A stretch of DNA of 64,000 bases from contig VIIQ02000071.1 of NCBI GenBank assembly GCA_007449985.2, positions 186,001-250,000 of the forward strand, read 5' to 3'. The DNA is from Desmodesmus armatus. Taxonomy: Eukaryota > Chlorophyta > Chlorophyceae > Sphaeropleales > Scenedesmaceae. Position numbers and translations under genes: made by a program. Below the pieces are notes generated by a model. It searched no databases. It was not told the DNA's origin and worked only from the letters and a program-made list of their open reading frames with translations. This document shows positions 12,230-23,600 of this stretch, one piece after another. Every line of letters starts with the position of its first letter. The first letter of the stretch is position 1.

Positions 12230-14252
12230 TTACCGCATGCGCTCCACCTGCAAGCTGAGCTTCTCTGGGTTCCTGGCCTCTGGCCGGCCCTCCCTGATGC
12301 GCTCCAGCGCTGGCTTGAGGGAGAACGTGCGCTTCACCCACGCACCAAAGCGCACTGCGGGGAACAGGGGCAAGCGTGGCACAAAGGAGTCCACAGGTCA
12401 TGAGGGCATAATGGTGGAGGCCAGCGGACGAAATCGCATAGGGTGAGCAACCTTCCCACACTGATACGTACAGTGTTCAGGTGGTTGGTTGTTGGATCCT
12501 TATTCGAACAGGAGTGTCGGTGCTGATATTTCGAAGGTCAGTGCATGTGGTTCCTTCCCACCCCCGGAGATCTAGCACCTTTGGTGTTGCCCACATCATA
12601 AACCAGGACAGCACATAGGCAGCTGCCACGGTTCTTCACAAGAGGGCTGGCAGTGATGACTCAAACCAAACCACAATAAGACAACATGTGACGTGTATCT
12701 TACAATCAAACCACAAGCCCACAACAGGTCTTACTGCAGACGCTCCAACCCTCCTGTTTGCTCTCCCACACCTTCCGTACTCTCTGCACTTTGCACCCCC
12801 CCCCCTTTCACACAGATTGTAGGGTAAGCCAGGAAGCACGCCGTGCCCTCCCTGATGCAACCCTGAAGCAGCTCAGTGTCCCCTTACTGAGATCACTTCC
12901 TTTGTATCCCTGCTATCCCTCCCCTTCTGTCTCAACGCCTCCATTGGGCCTGAGCCAGCGCTCCGCTCACCTTCTGGTGTGCGGACCTGCGCCACCAGCA
13001 GCTTCACGTTCTTCATGGGCAGCCAGTCAATCAGACCCTGTTGTGAGCAGGGGGAGGGCAGGGCAGGAGGCGACGCAGAAGTGTGAGCGGCAACAGCGCA
13101 TGCTTTGTGTCTGCTGCGTGTTCCTTTGCATCATTGTCGGACCCAACATTCGCACTGGCAGTCACAGAGCTTTGTGCGCACACGTACACACCCACCCACT
13201 GACACAAAGCTCAGCATGCAGGACATGCCACCTATTCTCCTTGTGCACGCGGCATCTGCACAACCCCTGCTGCAAGCAAACTCTGTCGCCCCCCCCCCCC
13301 TCCCCCGGGCATCTCCTTGTCCCACGCACCTGCCCCCAGACGAGTGTGTTCTCGTCCACGACACCCTGCACCCAGCAGTCCTTGAGCACGTGCAGGGGGC
13401 AAGGGCCACGAGGCACACTCATGCGGTCCCTGCAGAACAGCAAAGCACAACACGACGGCACACACCACAGCAGGACACAGCACAAACCTCAGAGCAGATG
13501 CTGGCTGGCAAGTTGGTAGAGCACCTTGCTTTGCTGCTGTGATGCCACTGACCTTGGGAAAGCGAGCACTGCTGCTCGTTCTTCTTTCGCTTGCACAGGC
13601 CTGGCCTCAGTCACACAAAGGGCGACAACGTCTGTTTGCGACACACACTGCCCCCTGCTGCAGAATGCGCCAGGCTGCAACAGCTTCTGCCGCGCACCCA
13701 GACGATGGTCAACAGCCCATGACTCGGTCAACTGTACCTTCACGGTGCCACTGCAGATGTTGCTGTTGGAACAGCAGCTGTGAAGTAGCCGCAGTAAACC
13801 CACCTGTAGTACCAGATGTTCTTGCGCATCAGCATGCGCTGGTAGTTGATCATCTCGTACTGGTAGGGGCTGAGCACGATCTTCTTGGCTGCAGGCTTCA
13901 CCTTCTGCGTCCACGTGCCTTGAGGCAGCTGTGTGTCCACTGGGTTGCGTTTGCTGAAGTCATAGATGTCATCTAGCTCCAGCAGCTCCGCTGCCTGCTG
14001 CTGCTCCTGCTTTAGCCGCTGCATCCTGATCTCCCGGGCTGTCTCACGAGCTCCAGACAGGGCTGAGGTAGACAAAGAGAGATCTGCGAGTCCTGGGATG
14101 ATCTCGCTGATGCGCTGGTCCAGTGCTGCTGCACTAGACTGAGAGATGCCTGCTAGTGGGGACTGCTTGCTGCTGCGGACCTTGTGCACCCGGACCTTGC
14201 GAACGGCTTCTGAGCTGCCGTCGTTGCCCAATTCGGGCGGCATGTCTGCCAT
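12230..14252 (-). CDS. GYF_2 (DUF4339) domain protein
   Basis: Four exons: 14252-13804, 13429-13330, 13037-12971, 12354-12230. They total 741 nt and 246 residues with all phases closed. The N-terminal half (MADMPPELGN onward) is polar and probably disordered, with a charged helix around EIRMQRLKQEQQQAAELLELDD. The recognisable domain spans about residues 147-215: IWYYRDRMSVPRGPCPLHVL, then CWVQGVVDENTLVWGQGL, IDWLPMKNV and RTPEVRFGAWVKR. This matches the GYF_2 fold (WYY, RGP, V.G.v...TLVWGqGl.dW), a presumed proline-motif binding domain found in plants and algae. The chain ends EKLSLQVERMR. Intron 3 is long (12355-12970). No plastid transit peptide is obvious, so the location is open. It shares a 428-base promoter region with the gene at 14681. 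Confidence 0.82.
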
Positions 14253-14680
14253 TGTGATACCGTGCTCAATGTGCTAGCCTGCTGCCGACGCCAATGCAGA
14301 TGGCAGCAGTGAGAAAGTCGAAACGATCAACCTGCCCGATCTTTATTCAAGGGCTGTTGACAAGCACTTAGATCTTGAGTGAAGACTTACGGACCAGTGT
14401 TTGGTCTCGGTGTATCGAAATCGGTTAGTCATAGATCAGTACCTGTTTTCCCCAGGAGGGCCCTGCAGAGCCCAAAGGCATGATTCCTTCGAAGCGGCAA
14501 GGCCTTTAGAGCACTTGCAGGCATTTCTGAAGCGTTGTGGCACCCTTCTTTGCCGTCCAGTGGCTGTTGCCCCTGCTGTAGATCAGCTAGTGTGGTGCAC
14601 CTTGCCTAGGCATCATCATCATAGTGTTTCATAATCAGCGTCAAACAGGCGTTTCAATATTTGTGTTACAGCTCAGCACC
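14253..14680. promoter_or_regulatory. Bidirectional promoter region
   Basis: 428 bases between the start codons of two divergent genes (14252 leftward, 14681 rightward). Both 5' UTRs and promoters must lie here. I see no clear TATA box or repeated motif. Confidence 0.5.
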
Positions 14681-16074
14681 ATGAGCTGGAGCGAGTTGGT
14701 GCATGAGAACAGGAAGAGAGCAGAACTGCAGCGAGCTAGGGAGGAGCTGCGGCTTCGCAGGCGCGGCTATGCAGTGGAGGTGTGTTGTCGTGATAGTGTG
14801 ATGATCTAGCAGCACTAGTGACTGCTGAGTGTTTCAGCACACCCGCAGCCCAACTGGCAGCCTGACATGGCTGTTGCATGACAGTCTGCCGTGTCTGGTA
14901 TAAAGTGTACGTACATTACATGTGCCAGTGCTCGTGCAGCTGTGGTTGCTGGTGATGGCTTACTTCCCGCATGTTGCTTCCTGCAGGAGAAGCCGTCTGC
15001 TGGCATCTCTGCTGTGCTGAGCTTGGCGGGCGCGTTGACGGCAGCAGCTTGGTGGCGCAAGGAGGGCAGGAAGCCTCACAGCCGAGACTGGAAGAGTCTG
15101 CCAGGTGAGCCGAACAGCTTGCTGAGGCAGCACATTTGCTTGCAGCTGCTAAGGAGCTTCTTGATGCGTCAGGTAGTTCGTGTGTGCTCACCAACCCGTG
15201 ATGCACCAGAGACAGCAAGCAGTGGACTTTCTGTTCATGGGTGATGCAGCTGCAGTGCTGCATCAGCAGGACCCGGCCTAATGCGTGTGCTGGTGAACCG
15301 TAACTACTAGGGCAGCTGCAGCCGCTGCATCTTTCGGTAGTGAATGGTGTCCCAGTGGTACCACTGACCAAGTCTTGCCATGTCCTTATCTTGCTCAGCT
15401 CAAGCTCAACATCATCCCTCATACTCCATGGCTTTCGTTTGCAGGTGTCTCTCAGCTCCTAGACTTCCTGCAGCCTGACAGCAGACCCAAGCGGGCACCC
15501 ACACGCAGCAAGTCCAAGCCCAAGGCGCAGCTAGCACCTCCCAGCAAGGCAGCAGCAGCACGCCAGGCAGCAGGGCGGAAAACAGCAGGACCCTCGCGGG
15601 GCGGCAGCAGTGGAGGGAGCAGTGCGGCAACGGCAGCAGGAGCAGCAGCACTGCAGCGAGCAAGCGGCGGTGGCAGCAGCAGTGGTGCTGCAGGCAGCAG
15701 CACTGCAGCTCCAGACCAGGTGAGAGTGGCTTGCAATGATGGAGGCAATATGATGCGCCGCAGTGAACTCCAGCTCTACCTAAGGGTTGGCTCCAGCAGC
15801 TGTCTAGCAGTATCTATGACTGCAGATAAGATTCTGTGGTTAGGCTGACACACAGCAACCACTTCCCGCCCATGCTCTGGCTGCATGAACATGGTGAAGA
15901 GAGCCATCCCTGACCGATCTGCTTCTGCCTGTCCTTGTGCAACTTGAATGATCACCCTGCCAACAGCCTGAGGCGAGCACCAGCGGCTCTGACTGGGTGC
16001 CCGTGACTGAGCAGCGTGTGTTGGCGCACCAGCAGAGCAAGCCGAAAAAGAAGAAGAACAAGAAGAAGAAGTGA
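14681..16074 (+). CDS. Small protein with charged N-terminus, hydrophobic segment and poly-Lys tail
   Basis: Four exons: 14681-14779, 14987-15104, 15445-15719, 15967-16074. They total 600 nt and 199 residues with closed phases. Residues 1-33 are a highly charged helix (SWSELVHENRKRAELQRARE and on). A mildly hydrophobic segment follows (SAGISAVLSLAGALTAAAWW, about 37-56), then WRKEGRKPHSRDWKSLPG. The middle is Ala/Ser/Gly/Lys low complexity. The end is SDWVPVTEQRVLAHQQSKPK followed by a run of Lys broken once by Asn. I do not recognise a family. One membrane segment with a basic C-terminus, or a nucleolar or ribosome-associated protein, would both fit. The splice phases and the conserved-looking C-terminal motif make it a credible gene. 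Confidence 0.7.
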
Positions 16075-16286
16075 AGGCTGTTGCTGAGGCTTGACAGTTT
16101 TGCTGTACACTCTTGTGTTGGGGCATATACCTTGGTGGCGGTCTACCCAGCTTTGGTGATGCAGAACATTGTACAGTACAGTTGCAGACCATTGAATGAT
16201 GGGTGTGGTGGTTGGGCGGCGCCAGGCTGGCAGCCTGTCGACCTTGCCAGGTGTCAGCCCAATCAGACTGAGAAGTGACGTGCACA

Positions 16287-16291
16287 TGTAA
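16287..16291 (+). terminator. UGUAA polyadenylation signal
   Basis: TGTAA 213 bases after the stop at 16074 of the Lys-tailed gene, in the right orientation and at a usual distance. Confidence 0.55.
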
Positions 16292-16555
16292 GATAATCCA
16301 AGTGGTAACCGCCACACATAAGATGATGTGCATCATATGTCGTTCCCTTTGTGTTGTGCCAACCGCCATGAGTCATTGGCCCTGACTGGTGGTGACATAA
16401 CAGCTTCGTGTGAAGTCGGGGGGCACATGTATCGATTCAGTGGGTTGCACTACATGTTTGTGTGTGGTGTTTGAGGATCTCAAGGCCCTCCAGACTGTTG
16501 TAGCAACTTGATCTTTCAAAGTTTAGGCGTTCCCCCGAGGCAGGCTTCGCTAGCA

Positions 16556-18066
16556 ATGTCCGCCATGCTCAAAAGCCATGACATTACACGCTCTTCTGGC
16601 ATCGTCAGCAGACACAGTGTACAGCTAAGGCCTTGCTCCCTTGTCGGGAGCAGAAGCAACAGCAGGGGGGTCAGCCCTCTTGTGTGCGCCAGCAGCAGCA
16701 GCCCAGCAACCACAACAACAGAGACACGCACAGCGACAGTGCAGGTAGACCTAGGCTATGCTGCAGAGCAAGCTGTTGTCACCCTGACACAGCCCAAGAG
16801 CAAACTGGTTGAGGCGACAATGCAGTTCCCCCTTGGGCTCGTCCTGGAGAGTGAGTACACACTTACACGACTGGATTTTCATCGAAGGGCTCCAACAGTG
16901 CCATGAAGTAGCACTCAGCAGATGCTGCAGCGTGCTCTAGAAGACTCCAGTGCAGAGTAGAATTCATTGCTCATGGGCTGACAGCGCTCAAGTCTGCTCT
17001 GTCTGTTTGCGCAGATGTTGAAGGGGAGGTGGTGGTGACAGAAGTGTCAGAGGGATCAGCAGCGGCTGAGGCAAACGTAAGAATGGGCGGGAAGCAGATG
17101 CGGCAACAGCCACCAGCCTTGTCTTTGTTCTGGCTCTTGGGAGCGGCCAACAGTCGCATCAAAACACTTGCATATGTGTTGTGCTGATCTGGTGGCACCA
17201 TGCCGTGCTGCACTCTGCTGTGCTGTGCTGTGGTCCTGCAGTGCCTAGTGGGAGATGTGGTGCGTGCAACAACTGCCTACACAATGCAGATGACCTACCC
17301 CACAATGCAACTCATGTTTGGAGGTGAGACCAGTGCAGCTGCGACAGATTTACTTGTGTACACATTCAGTCTACGTTTGCGTGCAGCGCACATAGGCTCT
17401 CTGACGGCACGGCCAGTTGGCTTGGCATGCAATGCTACACGTTGCACAGCTGCAGCACGCTGGTTGGTGTGGCGATCACATGCAGTGCCAGTCACCTGCA
17501 ATGGCTGAGTTCAGCTTGCCGGTGCAAGCCAAGTTGAGAGCCCCACAGCAGAGGTGGAGCCTCCGGACTGGTCAAAATCCAAGCCAGGCACCCTTGGAAT
17601 TAGGTCCAAGGGGTGCTGAGTCTGAGTGTCATGCGCGCACAAGTCATCATCGAAGTGGCCATTAGCATTACAAGGCTCTGAACCCCCGGGTCTTGCTGCC
17701 CCCTGCTGCTTAGTCTATGCTGTGTCTTTCCAAATCCGTTATGCAGGAGGTGGCACCCCCAAGCTGATGAAGGTGCTCATTCCTGCTGCTAAGGTGCCCT
17801 TTGCCAGGGTGATGGACGCCGTGCGCTCATGCACCCGCGACCAGGGGGGCGACGGCACGGTCACTCTCGTGCTGGAGCGTGTTGATCACAGCAGCAGCAG
17901 CGATGTTGACAGCAACAGCGATGATGACAGCAGTGACGGCGGTGGTGCAGGTCTGAGGGTGGTGTCGGCCGAGGGAGGGATAGCCAGCCTGGCGCTGTGT
18001 TTGACCCTAGGATCTTCAACAGCACCTTTGAGTGACTTGTGTGAGTGCCATGTGCTGTGGTTATGA
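16556..18066 (+). CDS. PDZ-like protein, probably plastid-targeted
   Basis: Four exons: 16556-16850, 17015-17076, 17242-17323, 17747-18066. They total 759 nt and 252 residues. The first ATG is at 16556. Residues 1 to about 55 are rich in Ser, Arg and Val with few acids (MSAMLKSHDITRSSGIVSRH and on, ending near PLVCASSSS), as in algal chloroplast transit peptides. The core has PLGLVLENVEGEVVVTEVS, EGSAAAEANCLVGDVVRATT and a segment ending MQLMFGG. This is the pattern of a PDZ domain (GL.le...v.V..v..gsaA......GD.v.a) as in plastid PDZ scaffold proteins such as MET1/ZKT. The last exon adds a second conserved-looking block (FARVMDAVRSCTRDQGGDGT, then VTLVLERV) and a Ser/Asp-rich acidic stretch. 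The extreme C-terminus is less certain and could hide another intron. Confidence 0.68.
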
Positions 18067-18922
18067 GCGTTCTTTTGTGTTCTTTGCAGCCTCCTGTGTA
18101 TAATACATCAGCAACAGGGAGGGATGCTGTGTTGTTTTGTTGTGGTGAGGCGTCTGGCGGGAGAGAACCAGGGAAGGCTGTGTTCTTCGTGTGGTGAGGT
18201 GGCATGTGTTGGAGAGAATAAGTTGTGCCGTGATGCACTATAACTTTCAAGAGTCCCAAGTTGGTGTGTTGCTCCTGAATTCTTTGAGTGTGAAGGAGGG
18301 CACTTTAAACGTGACTTGTGCTTGCAAGGGGAGGTGAAGGTGTTTGCTGTTGTTCTTCTTTGTGCATTTTCCACGCCTGTGGACTGTTGTGCTGGGCACA
18401 ATTTGAGGAGAAGTCAAAACACAACGGCTTCAGCAACACCGTGAAGTTCCAGTTTCAGAGACACCGTGAGCACCCCTTGTGCCCATGTGTCATGCACAAG
18501 TGCATGAGCGGTTGCGTTGTACCAGAATGTATGCACGCATGCATATCCCGCTGCTTTGGTGCTTTCGTTGCACCACTGTTGTTGTTGCTGCAGCAATTTG
18601 TGTCCGTTTGTCAGTCGACGGTGATGCACAGGGGTTCACTGAGAGTGCATGTATGCCCATTTGTCATCACCCAGTGACGTGTCTTGAGAGGGTGGTGTGA
18701 CAGAGGGAGTGGTGAAGAGCTTTAGGGTGCTGTATGACCCACAGAGTGTGAACATCAGTCGACAAGGGTGGATTCGTGTGCACCCTGACATTGCCACAGT
18801 GGCTGTTATGCTGTTGAAGGTCGTGTTGTGTGCAACAAGCTTGCACTGGCCCCACAACAGTGTAGTGTGATATACTTTGCCCCTATTGGTGTGGTGCAAC
18901 CCCACACTGCGTTTGCAGCTGG
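18067..18922 (+). other. Probable 3' UTR of the PDZ-like gene
   Basis: G/T-rich on the plus strand, without coding signals, running from the stop at 18066 to the TGTAA at 18923. Confidence 0.5.
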
Positions 18923-18927
18923 TGTAA
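18923..18927 (+). terminator. UGUAA polyadenylation signal of the PDZ-like gene
   Basis: TGTAA at the end of the G/T-rich tail. It forms a convergent pair with the inverted signal at 19166. Confidence 0.5.
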
Positions 18928-19165
18928 CCCGCCTAACTGACTCAGTATGCAGTGGGTAGCTTACTCCTCCCTGCCAGCTGCCAGCTAAGCCAGCTCCCTG
19001 CCAGCTCCCTGCTCAGTAATCCCTAGCCAACTTGTGCACGAGCAACGTGGCGATGATGCCAGGCAGCAGGTGATGGGGCTGTAGCAGCCTGCTAGGCCTG
19101 CTCCAGTGCTGGGCAAAAGCGCTGTGGCGCTTTGTAAGCAGAGAAGCAGTTCAGCAACTGTGACA

Positions 19166-19170
19166 TTACA
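19166..19170 (-). terminator. UGUAA polyadenylation signal of the M8 protease gene
   Basis: TTACA on the plus strand. It is about 1.5 kb past the stop at 20662, exactly where the C/A-rich plus-strand composition ends, and 240 bases from the convergent signal at 18923. Confidence 0.45.
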
Positions 19171-20661
19171 TCGTGCACAAGCGGTGGCAACAGCCAAACA
19201 CTGTACCGCTGATCAACACAGGGGAACAAGACCGGCAACAAGAAGCGCTCACAAGTAGAGCATTACCAATGCATGAGACAACACCAACGCAACTAGCTCT
19301 CTTGATGCAGCCACCACCGCACTCTTCTTGGGCCAGCATGAAGGCTTTCCATAAACAAACTTGTGCAGGATATGCAGGATGCTAGACACAATCTCCATAC
19401 TCTTCTGATGTGGCAGTTGCTGCCATCACCCACACAGAGTGCACACGTAGGGTTGTGCCAACTCAGCAATGGGTCGTACAGCGCAAGCAATATCAACTTG
19501 ACAGCAAATCTCCCTGTGCAGATCAGCAGCCTTCCCTTGCACCAGATATACTCACACAAAAGGCATGCACACCGACCATCTGCTGGCAGGGAACATCACA
19601 GTACGAAAGCATGTGTGCATACGTCAAAGTGACAGCAGAGCATGCCACCTTGCCTGCTTTGCAGCACAGCACGCTCTTCACTCACACACAGACACATACA
19701 CACAAACCAACACACCGGCAGGCAAACAAGCCTCCATGCAGGAGGCTCATAGGTTGCCACACTCTCTCGCATGCGTGGCCAACACCGTAGTGTGTCGACT
19801 GTTGTTCAAGCACTATCAAGGAACTGTCTGGTGTAATGAAATGGTGGTGGAGCGCAGGGGGCAGCCGATCTCTTCGCTCAGCAGCAAGGTGCACAGCACC
19901 ACAGACAAGCCTTGCAAGGAGCCAGGCAGATGCAGCAGAAGGTCAGCCACAGCATCAACACCCATCAACCAGAGCAGAAACAAAAGCAGGCTGGCCGCCT
20001 TGCTGCCCAGGCTGCCTTCCAAACCCGATCCGAAGTCACCCAGTGTCTACAGCGCGGCAGCACGCCACGGCAGCTGGCCATGTGCTTTTGAAGCAGCTAC
20101 TTGATGGGCAAAATCACCACCTTGCCTCATACCAGGCCCGCTGGGGCTGCCACTGTATGTGCATCCGTGTAAGCATCCTGCAATGTCCTGCAACCTGTCC
20201 AAGGTCACGATCTTGTGGAAACATGCCGCAACTCAAAGCTGGCACCGCTGACCCTTCACAGGGTCCTCACATACAGCATGCATTGGGCAGGCCTGTGCAG
20301 GAAATTCCACAGCGCGGCCAACGGCACTGGTGCACAGATGGGTCATTTGGGTGCATGACGCCAAACCGCTGTTGAGGACAGCTGGGTGGTCGCATGCATG
20401 TGCCATAGAGTCAGCTGCCACCGGGGGCGCAAGCAGCAACAGCACATATACACCAAACACAGGATGTTTGACTTGTTGTCGCAAGCCAGAGCATCCGCTG
20501 TCAACATACACTATGAACACAAACAGCGCTGCCACAACCCCAGAGGTGCCCTGTATGAGGGTCCGGGTCCTGCACATGCTCGCACGACAGATGACGCTGC
20601 GCCTCGCTGCTACTGCATCTGCTGCAACAGCAGAAAAAGAAGCACCGGCTACTGCTGCTGC
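19171..20661 (-). other. Probable long 3' UTR of the M8 protease gene
   Basis: About 1.5 kb, C/A-rich on the plus strand and so G/U-rich in the minus-strand transcript. No family is recognisable in any frame. A short CA repeat sits at about 19682-19712. The alternative is plain intergenic DNA. Confidence 0.45.
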
Positions 20662-23600
20662 CTAGCCGATGGGTACCCGCCAGTTGGATGCGACAGTCCC
20701 GCTGGCCCATAAGCTGGGGACTATCGATTGACTACAGCTTGAGCCTGTGAACTCCAGATGGCAGTAGCAGCGGCCCTGCACAGGCAGTACAACAGCAGCA
20801 AGCAGGGGGAGCAAGCAGGGTTCATATGTGTTACTCTCAACATACTGCTGGCCGCGTGCTGAGGTGCACTGCTGCGGCACTAGAGTATCGTTGCTAGAGT
20901 GGTCATTGGCAGAGGATAGAGAGTGGTCAGGCAGTAGGAAAGGCAGGTGAGGTGCAGGCGCCATTTCGGGTTCACACCCAACACAACAAGAAGACACAGA
21001 AAGGTGCTGGCAGCAAGCAGACAGCAGCTGGTGCTGACTGCAGCGCTTGTAGCTCACCTGCCAGCAGTAGCCATTGGCACAACCCCCTGCGCAGCCAAGG
21101 GTGGGGCACACCTTGCGCGCCTCTGGGCATACCAACTGGCCACTTTTGAAACTGGCTGGAAGCAACTTGGGCAGGTCCAGCACAGCACCTGCAACATGTG
21201 AAACAAACAACACCATCAGTGCTAGCCCCACAGGTTGCCATGGTTGAAGCAGCAGCTAGGAAAGCAAGGATCAGCTAGCAACTGCGTGAAAGCACATGGC
21301 ACACCGTCAACTCTTGTTCAAGCTTATGCACCATACCTCGACCACATCACTGGCTGCAGCAGTCAGAAATATGCCATGGCAGCCGTAGCAACTCACCGTC
21401 TGTGCAAGGCAGCTTGGTCGCCTTGCCCCCAACCTTCAGCTCCACAAACAGCTTCCCGCTGCTGTCGCATGACGTGTCAGCACAGATCGCTGCGCCTGCC
21501 TCGCCAGCACACGCCTTGCCGGTGCACACCTTCTGCTGGGTGTTGAGGCACCGCGAGGATTGGCTGCCTACTGCACCTCCGACCGCCACAAAGGCAGCAG
21601 CCACGCCTTGCCGGCCCGACCGCGCAAAGCTGCTCGAATCCTGGCAGTACATAAGCGGCTTTGCTGCATCTGCACGTGCTGTGAAGCAGGAGGTGCCCGG
21701 ATCTGTGAGCACACCCCGATGCCTCGGCTGTCGTGCGTGCAGACGTCCTTCCCCGCCTGGCTCTCTGTGCAGTAGTACGACTGCTTTCCTGCGTTGCTGG
21801 TGGCCCAGTTGCTGCACCCGTCCAGCACAAACGAGCAGCCGGCCCCGCGGCCCCACTCTAGCTCCTGCGCAGCGGACTTATCCGTCACGTACCACCCCGA
21901 GTCTTCGAGGAAGTTCAGGGTGAATGCACTGATGCGTTTGCGCTGACTGTCCTCTGCAGAAGCGGGCTGCATGAGCTCGTGGTTCACATTGGCCTGCCTC
22001 CAGTGGCTGCCCTCACTGAACGCGTCGGCAGGTGCCCCGGGCAGCGACGGGCAGCCATAGTACTCCCGAGAGAACGCAGCCAGGCGGGGCGTGACCAGGA
22101 ACAGCACCTTGGTCTTTGAGCTGGCCTCAAACTGCTCTGCCTCCTTGTGGCCGTCCTGAAACTGCACCGGCTGCTGCACTGCGCTGGCCGGGGCAAAGTG
22201 CTTGGCGGAGCTGCTGCTGAGAGGGGTACCCAGCTGGTGCTCCCGCACCACCTCCTCATACTGTATGCCTGTTGCTGAGTCATACAGGAAGGGATACATG
22301 CGGTCGCTGAAACCCTGCAGGAGCACAGAGCATGGCGCAAGTGGCAGCCAAAGCATGGTTAGAAGGAAAGCTGAGGTTTTGCATGGGTCTGTGGTACGCT
22401 TGCGGCTTTGCCTGCCGGTGTACCTTGCACAGTGTGCCGTACCAAGGTAGTGTGCTGAAGGCGAGGACGGTGGTGACAGCATGGCATGATTGTTGCTGCT
22501 CGCTAACGTTGTGGGGTATTTTACTGGTTGACAGATGCTGTTCAGACACTGGTTACCTCTTTATTTCCTTTCCTGCGCAGTCAGCCCCTGGCCCCCTGTT
22601 CATCACGTGCTGATGCGCGAACATGCTCATGCTGCGCAGAGCACGTGTGTTAACATGCATGCACCCTCAATGCTTTCCTGCAGCAGCTGCTGCCCTGCAA
22701 GGAGAGGTGTCTGCCGCATGCTGCGTGTGACTGGCAACATCCTGTACAAGGCTACTCCCTTGCAGCAATCTGAAACTTTGCAGGTGAGTGAAGTTGCTGC
22801 GCGCATGATCCGGTCACAAACTGGCTGTTGTGCCCTCTACTAGTGCTACAGCTAGCACAGCTTGCTGCAGTAATGCGCCAGCCAATGGATGGCACAGTCC
22901 TGCAGCAAGGCGTGCCGGCTGCAGTACTGGAAAGCGGCGCACATGCCAGTGTGCGACCGGCAGCTGGGAATTTAGCAAGTGCATGTCTGCTGCTGTGGCT
23001 GTCCTGCAGCCCTGCAGTCCCAACTCACCAGGCCGTGGATCATCTCATGCACCAGAGCAGACACCTGCTTGCTGCCCAGTGGCTCCCCAAGGGCAAAAAA
23101 CTTGGGGCACAGGTTGATGGCTGCCACGTTGGGCCTGCAGTGTCAGCAGTTCATGCACAGCTCAAGGCACGCACAGCCACAGTGAAGGCAGCCACAGCCA
23201 GAGGTTTGCATGGTGTGGAAATGAAGCTGCCTCACCTATGGCACAAAAACCCTGCCAGATGCACTGACAGACGAAGCCTGGAAGCAGCAGCTGTGCTGAG
23301 TGCCCAGTGGTGTTGCTGTTGAGAAAGACATCGTCAAGACCGTTTGCAGGCCATCATGACCCATGCTGACATTCCCTTGACTGGCAGGAAGCTGCCAAAC
23401 CTGTGCTGGGAGTGTTGCAACCCCATCCAAGCAGCACGGCCTGTGCTGCTAGCCTATGAAACCGCTCGTGTTTGAACCCCTCTGCAGCCCCCACCTGAAG
23501 GTGAAGGCCTCCATGTGGCAGATGATTGTGTAGGCGATGGTGTTGTCCCTGCATGCCCCAGTTTTCTTTCCTGTGAAGTAGAACACGTGGTCCGTTCCAC

